A program made the translations under genes and the position numbers. A model generated the notes under the pieces. That model was not told the DNA's origin, did no database searches, and worked only from the letters and a program-made list of their open reading frames with translations. This document shows, piece after piece, positions 17,648 to 26,360 of a DNA stretch of 64,000 nt; the stretch's first letter is position 1, and each line of letters starts with the position of its first letter. This stretch comes from Actinomyces bowdenii (GTDB lineage Bacteria; Actinomycetota; Actinomycetes; Actinomycetales; Actinomycetaceae). Location: positions 1-64,000 of the forward strand of contig NZ_JAGFOU010000011.1 in assembly GCF_017592395.1 (NCBI RefSeq), in the 5' to 3' direction.

Positions 17648-19310
17648 GTGTCTCCTCCTTGCTGGAGTCGGGGTGGGGAAGAAGCGCGCGCAGGTCGCGC
17701 TGGAGCTGCTGGAAGGCGGTGCCTGCCGAGACCAGGCGGGGGGAGCCGTTGTGCTCCACGACCCGGCCCGCCAGGGCCTTGGGGCCGGCCCCGCTCAGGA
17801 GCGTGGCCGCCATCTCCAGGACCCGGCGCTCGATGAGCCGGGACCATGTGGCCAGGGCGGCGTCGGGATCCTGCTCATCAACGGAGACCAGCCAGGAGCG
17901 GAAGGCCGGCTCCAGGGCATCGAGCACGCTCGCGGCAGCCCCCGCCTGGTAGACGTAGTCCCCGCCCGCGGCCACCAGGAGATTGCCGGCGTAGCGGCCG
18001 TAGCGCACGGCGGCCTCCCGGGCGCGTCGGCCGGCCTCCACGAGAGTCTCTGCAAGTAGAGGGTTGCGGGAGGCCAGGACGGCATGGGGCAGCTCCACGG
18101 AGGTGCTCACCACCTGGGACACTGAGGCCGCCTGGGGGCCGTATCGCACCGAGACGAGCTCGACGGTCAGGGGCTCCTCACCGAGGATCCCCTCGTGCCT
18201 CAGCTCGGTCAGGGAGGTGATCGTGGTCGGGGCCTTGGGGGGTTGGGCCCCCTTGACCCGCCCACCGCCCGGCAGATCGACGACGACGCCCTCGCGCACC
18301 AGCAGCGGCTCCAGGCTGCGCCACACGGTCTGCTCGGCGTCGTGCGGCCGAGGATAGAAGACAGGGGAGCCCTTCTTGGACTTGTTGGTCGAGTACCGGT
18401 AGGGCGTCATCGGGTCGACCAGGATATTGGCCCCGGCCTCGGGGATCTTGTCCCCGTTGCTGACCAGGACGGAGACCACGCGCCCCTCCTCCGTGAAGAG
18501 CCGGATCCGGCGCGACTGCCAGGTCAGCAGGTCACAGGGGCCGGTGGGAATGGGGCTGGGGCGCTCGGCGGCGCCATCAGGCAGGCGCTCCCACACGGGA
18601 AGGTCCGCCCGCATCTGAGGGGCCATCACCAGGCGTGCCGGGGTGTTGAGGATGAGGGTCTCGCGCAGGCTCCGCCCGTGGATGACCACCCCGCCGGTTA
18701 GCCCCGTCCAGCCCTGGCCGATGGGATAGCCCTTGCCGCCCTTGACCCGCGGGTCGCCCATGGCCCCCGACTTGATGCCCGAGTAGTCGTAGGCCTGCGC
18801 CGTCACCAGCCAGCGGGCCGCCTCGGCCAGGTTGAGACTCTCCAGCTCCCGGCCTGCGCGCATGGTGAAGTAGTCCTGCTCGGCCTCCGGGATGATCCGG
18901 CGCACCGGGAGCCGGGTGCCCTTGGCCGTGTCCAGGTCCGCGACCTGCATGAAGGGCGCGCTCGGGTGGAGCAGGTCGAAGCGCTCGGCGTGGCGCTCCA
19001 GGTAGTCCAGCACTACCTCATCCCTGCCCCCCGATATCGCCTGGGCGAGGGCCTGCTCCCACCAGTCATCGAAGCGGTAGGGGTCCTGCTCATCCGCCAG
19101 GGCCTCGTCTGGGCGGTGGGCGCACCAGAGGATCACCAGGATGAGGCGCAGGATCGCGTAGTCCTGGGTGGGGGAGTCCCCGCGGATGCGCAGGATCCGG
19201 TGCTCGCCGTCGAACAGGTCCCGCAGGGACAGCTCCTGGACGGAGCCGCCGAGCATGTCGCAGCGGATCCAGGGCTGGGTGAGGAGTGAGAAGGAGGGGG
19301 AGGGAGTCAC
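17640..19310 (-). CDS. cse1: Cse1 (CasA, Cas8e) Cascade large subunit
   Basis: This 556-residue protein recognises the PAM and recruits Cas3. I chose the GTG at 19310, giving a start VTPSPSFSLLTQPWIRC, because AGGAG lies 6 nt upstream and FSLLTQPWIRC is the family N-terminus; an earlier frame start at 19385 would run into the promoter region. Other landmarks are PFMQVADLD, GKGYPIGQGWTGLTGG and the C-terminal helical bundle. It is the first gene of the cse1-cas2 operon, separated from cas3 by 226 nt that carry the mini-CRISPR and a candidate promoter. Confidence 0.95.
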   Translation of the reverse strand: MTPSPSFSLLTQPWIRCDMLGGSVQELSLRDLFDGEHRILRIRGDSPTQDYAILRLILVILWCAHRPDEALADEQDPYRFDDWWEQALAQAISGGRDEVVLDYLERHAERFDLLHPSAPFMQVADLDTAKGTRLPVRRIIPEAEQDYFTMRAGRELESLNLAEAARWLVTAQAYDYSGIKSGAMGDPRVKGGKGYPIGQGWTGLTGGVVIHGRSLRETLILNTPARLVMAPQMRADLPVWERLPDGAAERPSPIPTGPCDLLTWQSRRIRLFTEEGRVVSVLVSNGDKIPEAGANILVDPMTPYRYSTNKSKKGSPVFYPRPHDAEQTVWRSLEPLLVREGVVVDLPGGGRVKGAQPPKAPTTITSLTELRHEGILGEEPLTVELVSVRYGPQAASVSQVVSTSVELPHAVLASRNPLLAETLVEAGRRAREAAVRYGRYAGNLLVAAGGDYVYQAGAAASVLDALEPAFRSWLVSVDEQDPDAALATWSRLIERRVLEMAATLLSGAGPKALAGRVVEHNGSPRLVSAGTAFQQLQRDLRALLPHPDSSKEETHV

Positions 19311-19350
19311 AGCGTCTCCTGTGCGTGAGGAATGTGATCGCTTGGTGTGG

Positions 19351-19387
19351 AGCGTACCACAACGAGCGGCTAGCGCCACAAACAATG
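19351..19387 (-). promoter_or_regulatory. Candidate cse1 promoter and pseudo-spacer target site
   Basis: On the minus strand a TACGCT (19356-19351) could be a -10 element, with TTGTGG (19381-19376) as a weak -35 at 19-nt spacing. The 5' UTR to the cse1 GTG would be about 34 nt. The segment 19387-19366 matches the neighbouring pseudo-spacer at 13 of its first 16 positions and so overlaps the -35. The base triplet 5' of the matched strand reads CAA. This is a sequence inference; no transcription start is known. Confidence 0.45.
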
Positions 19388-19420
19388 TTGCCTACTGCTG
19401 CGAGATGATGCAGATCTGAG

Positions 19421-19498
19421 ATGTGAAGCCCCGCCCGGCGGGGAGAACGGCTCAAGCGCCACAGGCAATCGGCTCATCCCCGCGTGGGCGGAGCAGTG
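19421..19498 (-). ncRNA. Candidate mini-CRISPR RNA (CreR-like) between cas3 and cse1
   Basis: Bases 19471-19491 match the first 21 nt of the array repeat exactly. Read on the minus strand, this degenerate repeat keeps the GATGAGCC handle and a full stem (CTCCGC-CCAC-GCGGGG, one G-U pair). A second degenerate repeat at 19421-19448 keeps a CCCCGC-CGG-GCGGGG stem. Between them is a 22-nt pseudo-spacer (19449-19470), GATTGCCTGTGGCGCT onward. Its 5' 16 nt match the cse1 upstream region at 13 positions. The layout repeat-short spacer-repeat next to the cas genes, with a partial match to a cas promoter, is that of Cascade-guiding regulatory RNAs known as CreR or CreA. No toxin gene fits here, so autoregulation is the more likely role. 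Confidence 0.65.
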
Positions 19499-19504
19499 TG
19501 GCCG

Positions 19505-19540
19505 ACACTGACAGTGTATGGCCCGGGTCACCATGGTCAG
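19505..19540 (-). promoter_or_regulatory. Candidate promoter of the mini-CRISPR RNA with palindrome
   Basis: On the minus strand CTGACC (19540-19535) and TACACT (19518-19513) form a -35/-10 pair with 16-nt spacing; the -35 overlaps the cas3 stop codon. Transcription would start just before the first degenerate repeat at 19498. A 13-bp palindrome ACACTG-A-CAGTGT (19505-19517) overlaps the -10 and could be an operator. Confidence 0.45.
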
Positions 19541-22428
19541 TGGATCTCCTGGAGTCCGAGCTCGCGGTCGTAGCGCAAGCGGCGCCCCGAGATCTCGCAG
19601 GTCAGCTCCTCATCGAGCCGCAGGGCCACCAGCCCGCGCAGCAGACTGCTGGCGGCCCACCCGATCGGCGTGGCCCGCTCCAGGGCGTCGATCGTCGTGT
19701 CGAAGGCCCACTCCCGGCTCAGCGATCGGGGCAGGCGCACCGTTGAGCGCGCGAGCACCCCGGCGGCGCGCCAGTTCGGCTCCTGGTCCTCCACCAGGAT
19801 CTCCTCAGGTCCTCCGCCCATGAGCCACGGTAGAGGGGAGTAGCCGCCCGGCCGCTCGATGATGGCGACCGCCTCGATCGACGGGTCGGAGTCGCGCACC
19901 TGGGCCAGGCCCGAGGCCTCCGAACGGGCCGAGTCCGCGATGTCCCGGTCCTGGGCGGTGAAGAGGTCTCCCAGCCGCCTCGCATCCCCCACCCGGGGGA
20001 AGAGGAAGGTCCTGGCCCGGGCCTCGGCCCGGGCCCGTGCCTGCTCCTGCTCATCCACTGCCCGTCGCCAGACCGCCTCCCATGCGGCGGGGATCGGGGG
20101 AGTGGGGGAGTAGGTCGTCTGCACCAGGCCGGGGACGTCGTCGGGGCGGGTCACTGCGCCCCCGCCCAGAGGGCCATCCAGCAGGGTGGCGTAGGTGGCC
20201 AGCAGGAGCGCCGTGTCGTAGACGGCCATCGCCGAGGCCTCGAAGAGCTCCTCGGCCCTGCTGATCTCCGTAGCGGCGTCGGCCCGGGAGCCGGAGCCCA
20301 CCAGGCCGCGCAGGACCATTCGAGGCCGGCGCAGCCCCGCGGGCCTGTCCTGCTGGGGACGGGCGTGGCGGTGCAGGCGCCCCAGGCGCTGGAGCAACAG
20401 GTCCATCGGGGCGATATCGGTGATGAGCAGGTCGACGTCGATGTCCAGGGACTGCTCGGCGACCTGGGTGGCCACCACCACCCGCCGCTCGGGCCGCCCC
20501 GAGCCCCGGTGGGCGCGCGGCCCCATCTCGCGGACCAGCTCCTGCTCCAGGCCCACCCGGTCCCCGGCCACGAAGCGCGCATGCAGCAGCCTGACGTCCT
20601 GGCCCATCTCCTCGCGTAGGGCCGCATAGGCCTCCTGCGCGCGGGCCACCGTGTTGCACAGCACCAGGACGCAGCCGCCCTCCTCGGTGCTGCCCAGGAC
20701 CGTGCGCACCAGGGTGGGGACGTCGTCGGGGATCGTCGAGACGAGGGCCTCCAGGTCCGCGGGTCGCGGCGGCACCGCCAGCTCCTGCGGTCCCTGCCCG
20801 CTGAGCGTCGTCACCAGGGGGTAGGCGCTGGAGAGCTCGCCCACCGGGCGCTGCGGGCGCAGGCCGCGCGCATAGGCCTCCATGAGGGTCCGCTTGACCT
20901 CCACCGGCAGGGTGGCCGAGAGCAGGATCACCGAGGCGCCGTACTCGGCCAGCCACTCGATGGCCCGCGCCAGGTAGACATTCATGTAGGCGTCGTAGGC
21001 GTGGACCTCATCGATGATGACCACCTTGTCCGCCAGGCCCAGATGGCGCAGCATCGCGTGCTTGGCCTGCAGGGCCATGAAGAGGACCTGATCCACGGTG
21101 GCGACCACGACATTGGACAGGATCCCCTTCTTGCGCCCCGACATCCACTGCGAGGCCACCACCTCCCCATGATGCGGGGCCCCGCGCTCATCGTCGGCCT
21201 CCTCGTAGACCTGGGTGGCGCGCAGGCGCCGGTACTCCTCATTGAGCATGTTCTTGGAGTGCCCCAGGAACATGGACATGACGATCCCCTCGTCATCCGC
21301 CGCCCGCCTCGCCCAGTCCCGGGTGCGGGCGAACAGGGAGTCGGAGGTGGACATCGTCGGGGCGGCCAGCAGGAGACCGCCCGCGGGGGCGCCCGAGGAG
21401 GCCAGGATCTCCGCGGCCAGGAGCGCCGCCTCCGTCTTGCCCTCACCGGTGGGCGCCTCCAGGATGAGCAGCACGGGGCCCTCCGCCTCCCGGCAGGCCC
21501 GGGCGACCACCCGCTGGGCCGGGCGGGCCGAGGTGCTCGCCTCCCAGGAGAAGCGATGGCGCAGGAAGGCGTCCAGCCCCTCCTCCATGTCCCCCAGGTC
21601 CGGGGGCTGCGGCTCCCACGGCACGGTCAGATCCAGGGCGTCCAGGCCCTCCGTGACCCGCCGCTCCTGGTCGGGATCGACCACCATGGGGAAGGCCCGC
21701 TCCGCATTGGAGGCGATCCAGTCGCTCATGATGACCAGCCCGGTGGCCAGCATCTGCCCCGTGACCGCAATGGGTCGGCGCAGGCGATCCAGAACCGGCC
21801 CGGCCCCCGTGCTCTCGGTGATGAGGGCCGCCAGCTCATCCCAGACCTCCTGCCAGGAGGCGTCGTAGGAGCCGAGCACCGTGCTGACCGTCCTCTCCAG
21901 GTGAGGATTCGGCGGCACCCCGTGATGGCAGCCGGCGACGGCGGCCAGGGATCGTGCCACCCGCCGGTTGACACCCCGCTGCGCCAGCCACGTCTCGAGG
22001 ATGACCTGACTGACAGCCGAATGGGGCATCGGGGAGGAGGCCTCCAGGGAGCCGATACGAAGATCCAGCCCCGCATCGCGGACCCGCTGGGCGAAGGCGG
22101 CGTACTCCGGGTTGCCGTCGATCTGGGCCTGGAACCTCCGGCAGGCCTTGCCGATGTCGTGGACGCCTGCGAGCCAGGAGAGCAGGACGCCGGTCTCCTC
22201 CACCCCCAGGCGGCAGGCGCGGGCGCAGGAGACGCGCAGGGCGGTCGAGGCCCAGTGCTCCCAGAGGCGGGCGGCGACACCCGCCGAGTCGATCATGTGC
22301 TGGGGCAGGGACAGCCACCCGGTCTCATCCCCGGACTTGGCCCATAGGGAGCATGCCTGACGGGAGAGCCCCGCGAGGGGTGAGGCATCTGCGGCGGGGC
22401 GGGGCTGAGCAGCGGGGTGGGGAGGCAT
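19537..22428 (-). CDS. cas3: Cas3 helicase-nuclease, type I-E
   Basis: This 963-residue protein is the effector recruited by Cascade to unwind and degrade target DNA. An N-terminal HD nuclease domain has LAGVHDIGKACRRFQAQ near residue 89. The superfamily 2 helicase follows, with Walker A APTGEGKTEAALL near 324, the DEVH box IIDEVHAYDAY near 471, LLSATLPV, and QRLGRLHRHAR in motif VI. I chose the ATG at 22428 because GAAGGA lies 7 nt upstream; the longer frame to 22614 runs into the tRNA terminator and has low-complexity sequence. It is transcribed in the same direction as the Cascade genes but separated from them by 226 nt. Confidence 0.96.
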   Translation of the reverse strand: MPPHPAAQPRPAADASPLAGLSRQACSLWAKSGDETGWLSLPQHMIDSAGVAARLWEHWASTALRVSCARACRLGVEETGVLLSWLAGVHDIGKACRRFQAQIDGNPEYAAFAQRVRDAGLDLRIGSLEASSPMPHSAVSQVILETWLAQRGVNRRVARSLAAVAGCHHGVPPNPHLERTVSTVLGSYDASWQEVWDELAALITESTGAGPVLDRLRRPIAVTGQMLATGLVIMSDWIASNAERAFPMVVDPDQERRVTEGLDALDLTVPWEPQPPDLGDMEEGLDAFLRHRFSWEASTSARPAQRVVARACREAEGPVLLILEAPTGEGKTEAALLAAEILASSGAPAGGLLLAAPTMSTSDSLFARTRDWARRAADDEGIVMSMFLGHSKNMLNEEYRRLRATQVYEEADDERGAPHHGEVVASQWMSGRKKGILSNVVVATVDQVLFMALQAKHAMLRHLGLADKVVIIDEVHAYDAYMNVYLARAIEWLAEYGASVILLSATLPVEVKRTLMEAYARGLRPQRPVGELSSAYPLVTTLSGQGPQELAVPPRPADLEALVSTIPDDVPTLVRTVLGSTEEGGCVLVLCNTVARAQEAYAALREEMGQDVRLLHARFVAGDRVGLEQELVREMGPRAHRGSGRPERRVVVATQVAEQSLDIDVDLLITDIAPMDLLLQRLGRLHRHARPQQDRPAGLRRPRMVLRGLVGSGSRADAATEISRAEELFEASAMAVYDTALLLATYATLLDGPLGGGAVTRPDDVPGLVQTTYSPTPPIPAAWEAVWRRAVDEQEQARARAEARARTFLFPRVGDARRLGDLFTAQDRDIADSARSEASGLAQVRDSDPSIEAVAIIERPGGYSPLPWLMGGGPEEILVEDQEPNWRAAGVLARSTVRLPRSLSREWAFDTTIDALERATPIGWAASSLLRGLVALRLDEELTCEISGRRLRYDRELGLQEIH

Positions 22429-22472
22429 GGCGGTCCTTCGTCGACGGTGACAGCCTGAATCCTCCCACCGGC

Positions 22473-22486
22473 CACTGACACGTATA
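22473..22486 (-). promoter_or_regulatory. Candidate cas3 promoter -10 region
   Basis: The minus strand reads TATACGTGTCAGTG about 45 nt before the cas3 start. TATACG is a plausible -10; no good -35 is seen. The octamer TGTCAGTG immediately after it also follows the -10 of the mini-CRISPR promoter at 19506-19513. Confidence 0.4.
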
Positions 22487-22600
22487 GGGCGGTTCCGCGC
22501 TGCGTGACCGAGTCGTGACGGCCGCCGTGGCCGCGCCCCGGTCCTGGCCCCGTGAGCCGGCCGCCCCGGCGATGCCAGGACATGGCCAGGACATGACGAA

Positions 22601-22624
22601 GGCCGGAACCTCACGGTTCCGGCC
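22601..22624 (-). terminator. Hairpin downstream of tRNA-Val(CAC)
   Basis: A perfect 10-bp stem GGCCGGAACC / GGTTCCGGCC encloses a TCAC loop (plus-strand notation). It lies right after the tRNA CCA end, and a short CTTCGTC follows, without a long T-tract. It is probably the tRNA terminator and would insulate cas3 from tRNA transcription. Confidence 0.65.
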
Positions 22625-22629
22625 GGTGG

Positions 22630-22702
22630 TGGGCGATACTGGAATCGAACCAGTGACCTCCTCGGTGTGAACGAGGCGCTCTAACCCCTGAGCCAATCGC
22701 CC
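22630..22702 (-). tRNA. tRNA-Val (anticodon CAC)
   Basis: On the minus strand GGGCGAT pairs with ATCGCCC in the acceptor stem. The anticodon arm is CCTCG-TTCACAC-CGAGG, giving CAC. The T-loop is GGTTCGATTCC, and the discriminator A is followed by an encoded CCA at 22629-22627. It flanks the cas3 end of the CRISPR-Cas locus. Confidence 0.96.
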
Positions 22703-22853
22703 TGTGCGGCGCCAACCATAGCCAGCCCGGATGCCCCGGGGCAAATGCCGTGCCGGTGAGGTGAATCACCGGGAGGTGATTTGCGGACGGGCGGAGCCGG
22801 GGTGTTATGGTTCTCCAGCACCGGACGGCTCGTGAGAGTCGTGAGGCGGCATC

Positions 22854-22926
22854 GCGGATGTGGCTCAGTTGGTAGAGCATCACCTTGCCAAGGTGAGGGT
22901 CGCGGGTTCGAGTCCCGTCATCCGCT
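22854..22926 (+). tRNA. tRNA-Gly (anticodon GCC)
   Basis: Acceptor strands GCGGATG and CATCCGC pair. The anticodon arm CACCT-TGCCA-AGGTG region has the loop TTGCCAA, anticodon GCC. The T arm is CGGGTTCGAGTCCCG. CCA is not fully encoded. It is the first of three plus-strand tRNA genes and is probably cotranscribed with them. Confidence 0.96.
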
Positions 22927-22963
22927 CCGAGGAGCCGGGAGCACCCAGCCCCCTTCCTCTCAT

Positions 22964-23034
22964 GGTGGGTTGGCCGAGAGGTTAGGCACCGGCCTGCAAA
23001 GCCGTTGACACCGGTTCGAATCCGGTACCCACCT
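22964..23034 (+). tRNA. tRNA-Cys (anticodon GCA)
   Basis: Acceptor strands GGTGGGT and ACCCACC pair. The anticodon arm is CGGC-CTGCAAA-GCCG, anticodon GCA. The T arm is CCGGTTCGAATCCGG. It lies 37 nt after tRNA-Gly and only 1 nt before tRNA-Val. Confidence 0.95.
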
Positions 23035-23035
23035 C

Positions 23036-23107
23036 GGGCGATTGGCGCAGCGGTAGCGCGCTTCCCTGACACGGAAGAGGTCACTGGTTCGAACCCAGTA
23101 TCGCCCA
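23036..23107 (+). tRNA. tRNA-Val (anticodon GAC)
   Basis: Acceptor strands GGGCGAT and ATCGCCC pair. The anticodon arm CTTCC-CTGACAC-GGAAG gives GAC. The T arm is CTGGTTCGAACCCAG and CCA is encoded at 23108-23110. It is the last gene of the plus-strand tRNA cluster. Confidence 0.96.
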
Positions 23108-23160
23108 CCACCTGCGCCCGCCCGCTGGACCGCGCGGGCCGCTCATCCCCTCCGCCCGGC

Positions 23161-24018
23161 TCAGTCCAGCAGCCCCAGCCGCTCCAGGGCCGCGGCCAGG
23201 CCGTCGTGCTCCACATCATCGGTCACCAGATCGGCGGCGCTCTTCAACGATGGATGGGCATTTCCCATGGCCACACCCACCCCGCAGTGCTCGATCATCC
23301 CCAGATCCACCAGGGCGTCCCCCACGGCCACCGTGCGCGCCAGCGGGACGCCGAGCCGCTCCCGCAGCACCTCGAGCGCGCGGACCTTCGACACCCCGGC
23401 GAGCCGCATGTCACCGAAGAGCGGTGCGTGCCCGCGCCCGCCCCAGCTGCCGTGCTCCAGGGCGGGGAAGGCCCGTCGCGCCGCCTCCAGATCCTCCGGG
23501 CCGCTGAGCAGGTAGCTGATCTTGTTGACATCATCGCGCACGGGATCCGCGCCGTCGATGAGATCGGGGAGGACCTCCTCCACTGTCACCGACTCGGCAT
23601 CGGCGTGGCCCTTGCCCGCGATGTAGGCCCGGATGGCCGGCAGCGCGGCCTGGCGGAACCCGGGGGAGGCGAACAGGCCCGCATTGGTCTCCAGGTAGAA
23701 CTCCAGGCCCCGATCCGCCAGCCAGCCCACCACGGCCCGGCAGTCCTGGCGGCTGAGGCTCTCGTGCAGCAGGACCTCCCCGTCGCTCTCCACATAGGCC
23801 CCGTTGCCGCCGATCATCCCGTCGAAGCCCACCTCCAGCAGCTCGGCGGGCATCTCGGCCCGGGAGCGGCCGGTGGTCGGGTAGACCCGGTGCCCCGCCC
23901 GACGGGCGCGGCGCACGGCCCGTGCGGCCGAGGCGGGCAGCTCATTGGCATAGGTCACCAGCGTCCCGTCCACATCGATGAGGACCAGGTGCGGCTCCGA
24001 AGCGCGAGCACCACTCAT
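23161..24018 (-). CDS. HAD-superfamily Cof-type phosphatase
   Basis: This 285-residue protein resembles the Cof/YidA branch of HAD hydrolases, which dephosphorylate sugar phosphates or other small phosphates. Motif I is LVLIDVDGTLV near residue 12 (both catalytic Asp present), motif II lies in YPTTGRSR, and motif IV is VAVGDALVDLGMI near residue 240. The cap domain lies between. I chose the ATG at 24018 because AGGAGG precedes it by 6 nt; an upstream extension is composed of low-complexity sequence. The substrate cannot be told from the sequence. It is divergent from uvrC. Confidence 0.85.
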   Translation of the reverse strand: MSGARASEPHLVLIDVDGTLVTYANELPASAARAVRRARRAGHRVYPTTGRSRAEMPAELLEVGFDGMIGGNGAYVESDGEVLLHESLSRQDCRAVVGWLADRGLEFYLETNAGLFASPGFRQAALPAIRAYIAGKGHADAESVTVEEVLPDLIDGADPVRDDVNKISYLLSGPEDLEAARRAFPALEHGSWGGRGHAPLFGDMRLAGVSKVRALEVLRERLGVPLARTVAVGDALVDLGMIEHCGVGVAMGNAHPSLKSAADLVTDDVEHDGLAAALERLGLLD

Positions 24019-24172
24019 GACAGCCTCCTGGGCGACTCGGGGGTGGGTCCGTCCCCGCGGGGGCGGATGAGGGGATCGTAGGCCACAGGCGCTCTCCCCG
24101 GGGCCGCGATGGCGATCGGGCCCCGGCCCGACAGGCGCCCCCGGCGCGGGCCCGGGGGCCCGGGAGCCGACG

Positions 24173-24178
24173 TAGTCT
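24173..24178 (+). promoter_or_regulatory. uvrC -10 element, probably leaderless
   Basis: TAGTCT ends 7 nt before the uvrC ATG, so the transcript is predicted to begin at or next to the start codon. No Shine-Dalgarno sequence precedes the ATG. Confidence 0.5.
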
Positions 24179-24185
24179 TGCCCGC

Positions 24186-26360
24186 ATGGCCGATCCCTCC
24201 ACCTACCGCCCCGCTCCCGGGGAGATCGCCACATCCCCGGGCGTCTACCGATTCCTGGACGGCGAGGGGCGCGTCATCTACGTGGGCAAGGCCAAGAACC
24301 TGCGGGCCCGGCTGTCGAGCTACTTCCAGGACCTGTCCGCCCTCCACCCCCGCACCCAGAGGATGGTGACCACCGCCTGCGCCGTGGAGTGGACGGTGGT
24401 CTCCACCGAGGTGGAGTCCCTGGCCCTGGAGTACTCCTGGATCAAGGAGTTCAACCCGCGCTTCAACGTCATGTACAAGGACGACAAGTCCTACCCCTAC
24501 CTGGCGGTGACGATGCAGGAGACCTTCCCCCGGGTCCAGGTGGTGCGGGGCGCGCGCCGGCCCGGCACCCGCTACTTCGGCCCCTTCGTGGCCGCCTGGT
24601 CCATCCGGGAGACCGTCGACCAGCTCCTGCGGGTCTTCCCCGTGCGCTCCTGCTCCGCCGGGGTGCTCAACCGGGCCCGCGCCTCGGGGCGCCCCTGCCT
24701 GCTGGGCTACATCGACAAGTGCTCGGCGCCCTGCGTGGGCCGCATCAGCCCCGAGGACCACCGGGCCCTGGCCGAGGACTTCTGCGCCTTCATGGCGGGG
24801 CGCACCGGCCCCTACCTGCGGCAGCTCGAGGCCGAGATGAAGGCGGCCGCAGCCGCCCTGGACTTCGAGAGGGCGGCGCGGCTGCGCGACGACGCCGCGG
24901 CCCTGCGCAAGGTCATCGAGGGCAACGCCGTCGTCCTGCCCGACGCCACCGACGCCGATGTCTTCGCCCTGGTCCGCGACGAGCTCGAGGCCGCCGTCCA
25001 GGTCTTCCACGTGCGCGGCGGGCGCGTGCGCGGCCAGCGCGGCTGGGTGGTCGACCTCATCGACGAGGCCGGTGACGCCGAGCTCATCGAGCGCCTCCTG
25101 GAGCAGGTCTACGGCTCCCTGCTCGACCCCGCCGATGAGCTGGCCGCCCCCGCCTCGGGCACCACCACCTCGATCGGGATCGGCTCCCGGGCCCCCTCCA
25201 GCCCCGCGCCGCGCACCGGCCCCAGCGGTGCGCCGCCACTGCGGAAGGGGGAGGCGGCCGCCACCAGCGTCGACGACGTCGCCCACACCGCCACCACCGC
25301 AGTGCCCCGGCAGATCCTCGTGCCCGTCATGCCCTCGGAGGCCGGCACCGTCACCGCCTGGCTCTCCGGGCTGCGCGGGGGCCGGGTGGACCTGAGGGTG
25401 CCCCGGCGGGGCGACAAGGCGGCCCTCATGGAGACCGTGCGCAAGAACGCCGAGGAGGCCCTGCGCCTGCACAAGACCCGCCGCGCCGGCGACCTGACCC
25501 AGCGCAGCCAGGCCCTCGACGAGCTCGCCGAGGCCCTCGACCTGCCCGAGGCGCCCCTGCGGATGGAGTGCTACGACATCTCCCACACCCAGGGCGGGCA
25601 CCAGGTGGGCTCCATGGTCGTCTTCGAGGACGGCGCCCCGCGCAAGTCCGACTACCGGCGCTTCGTCATCCGCGGCGCCCAGGGGCAGGGCGCCAGCGAC
25701 GACACCGCCGCCATGCGCGAGGTGCTCACCCGCCGCTTCAAGCGGCTCATCGCCGAGCAGGGCCATGGCCGGCAGGCCGAGCGCGCCGCCCTGGAGCTCC
25801 AGGAGGCCGAGGGGGAGGTGGTCTCCTCCGGGCCCATCGACCCGACCACGGGCCGGGCCAAGCGCTTCTCCTACGCCCCCGGCCTCATCGTCGTCGACGG
25901 CGGCCTGCCGCAGGTCGGCGCCGCCCAGGCGGTGCTCGAGGATCTGGGGATCGACGTGCCCATCATCGGCCTGGCCAAGCGCCTGGAGGAGGTGTGGATC
26001 CCCGGCGAGGACTTCCCACTGATCCTGCCGCGCAGCTCCCCGGCCCTCTACATGCTCCAGCACCTGCGCGATGAGTCCCACCGCTTCGCCATCACCCACC
26101 ACCGCAAGAGGCGCTCAGCGGGAATGACCCGATCCGTGCTCGACGACGTGCCCGGGCTGGGCCCTGCCCGGCAGGCGGCGCTCCTGCGCGAATTCGGCTC
26201 GGTCAAGCGGATCCGCGCCGCCTCGCCTGAGCGCATCGCCGAGGTCAGGGGCATCGGCCCGGCCCTGGCCGCCACGATCCTGGCGCACCTCGACAGCCCG
26301 GGCGGTTCTGGCGCGGGCCCCGCCCGCACGGGGCCCACCGGGGAGGAGTCGCAGGCATGA
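24186..26360 (+). CDS. uvrC: UvrABC system protein C, excinuclease
   Basis: This 724-residue nuclease makes both incisions in nucleotide excision repair. The N-terminal GIY-YIG domain is clear ([20 protein letters not shown]), the UVR segment lies near residue 215 ([20 protein letters not shown]), the RNase H-like nuclease domain follows ([27 protein letters not shown]), and a C-terminal tandem helix-hairpin-helix ends it ([26 protein letters not shown]). A Pro/Ser/Thr/Ala-rich insert of roughly 60 residues near 320-375 makes it longer than usual and is probably a flexible loop. Its stop overlaps the licT start (ATGA). Confidence 0.97.
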   Translation: MADPSTYRPAPGEIATSPGVYRFLDGEGRVIYVGKAKNLRARLSSYFQDLSALHPRTQRMVTTACAVEWTVVSTEVESLALEYSWIKEFNPRFNVMYKDDKSYPYLAVTMQETFPRVQVVRGARRPGTRYFGPFVAAWSIRETVDQLLRVFPVRSCSAGVLNRARASGRPCLLGYIDKCSAPCVGRISPEDHRALAEDFCAFMAGRTGPYLRQLEAEMKAAAAALDFERAARLRDDAAALRKVIEGNAVVLPDATDADVFALVRDELEAAVQVFHVRGGRVRGQRGWVVDLIDEAGDAELIERLLEQVYGSLLDPADELAAPASGTTTSIGIGSRAPSSPAPRTGPSGAPPLRKGEAAATSVDDVAHTATTAVPRQILVPVMPSEAGTVTAWLSGLRGGRVDLRVPRRGDKAALMETVRKNAEEALRLHKTRRAGDLTQRSQALDELAEALDLPEAPLRMECYDISHTQGGHQVGSMVVFEDGAPRKSDYRRFVIRGAQGQGASDDTAAMREVLTRRFKRLIAEQGHGRQAERAALELQEAEGEVVSSGPIDPTTGRAKRFSYAPGLIVVDGGLPQVGAAQAVLEDLGIDVPIIGLAKRLEEVWIPGEDFPLILPRSSPALYMLQHLRDESHRFAITHHRKRRSAGMTRSVLDDVPGLGPARQAALLREFGSVKRIRAASPERIAEVRGIGPALAATILAHLDSPGGSGAGPARTGPTGEESQA

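Noticed and set aside
19311-19536. A CreT-like toxin gene accompanying the mini-CRISPR
   Set aside because: The gap is only 226 nt and has no small frame with a ribosome-binding site in the right place, so an autoregulatory role was preferred.
23141-23160. GCTCATCCCC-type matches elsewhere (near 23141, 46283 and 16008) as further orphan repeats
   Set aside because: Only about 10-11 bases match and no stem or second repeat is present; in a GC-rich genome this is expected by chance.
24015-26102. Long minus-strand frame of 695 codons opposite uvrC, and similar frames opposite gap, pgk and cmk-der
   Set aside because: High G+C coding genes create long antisense frames; their products are low-complexity with no domain, while the plus-strand genes are clear.
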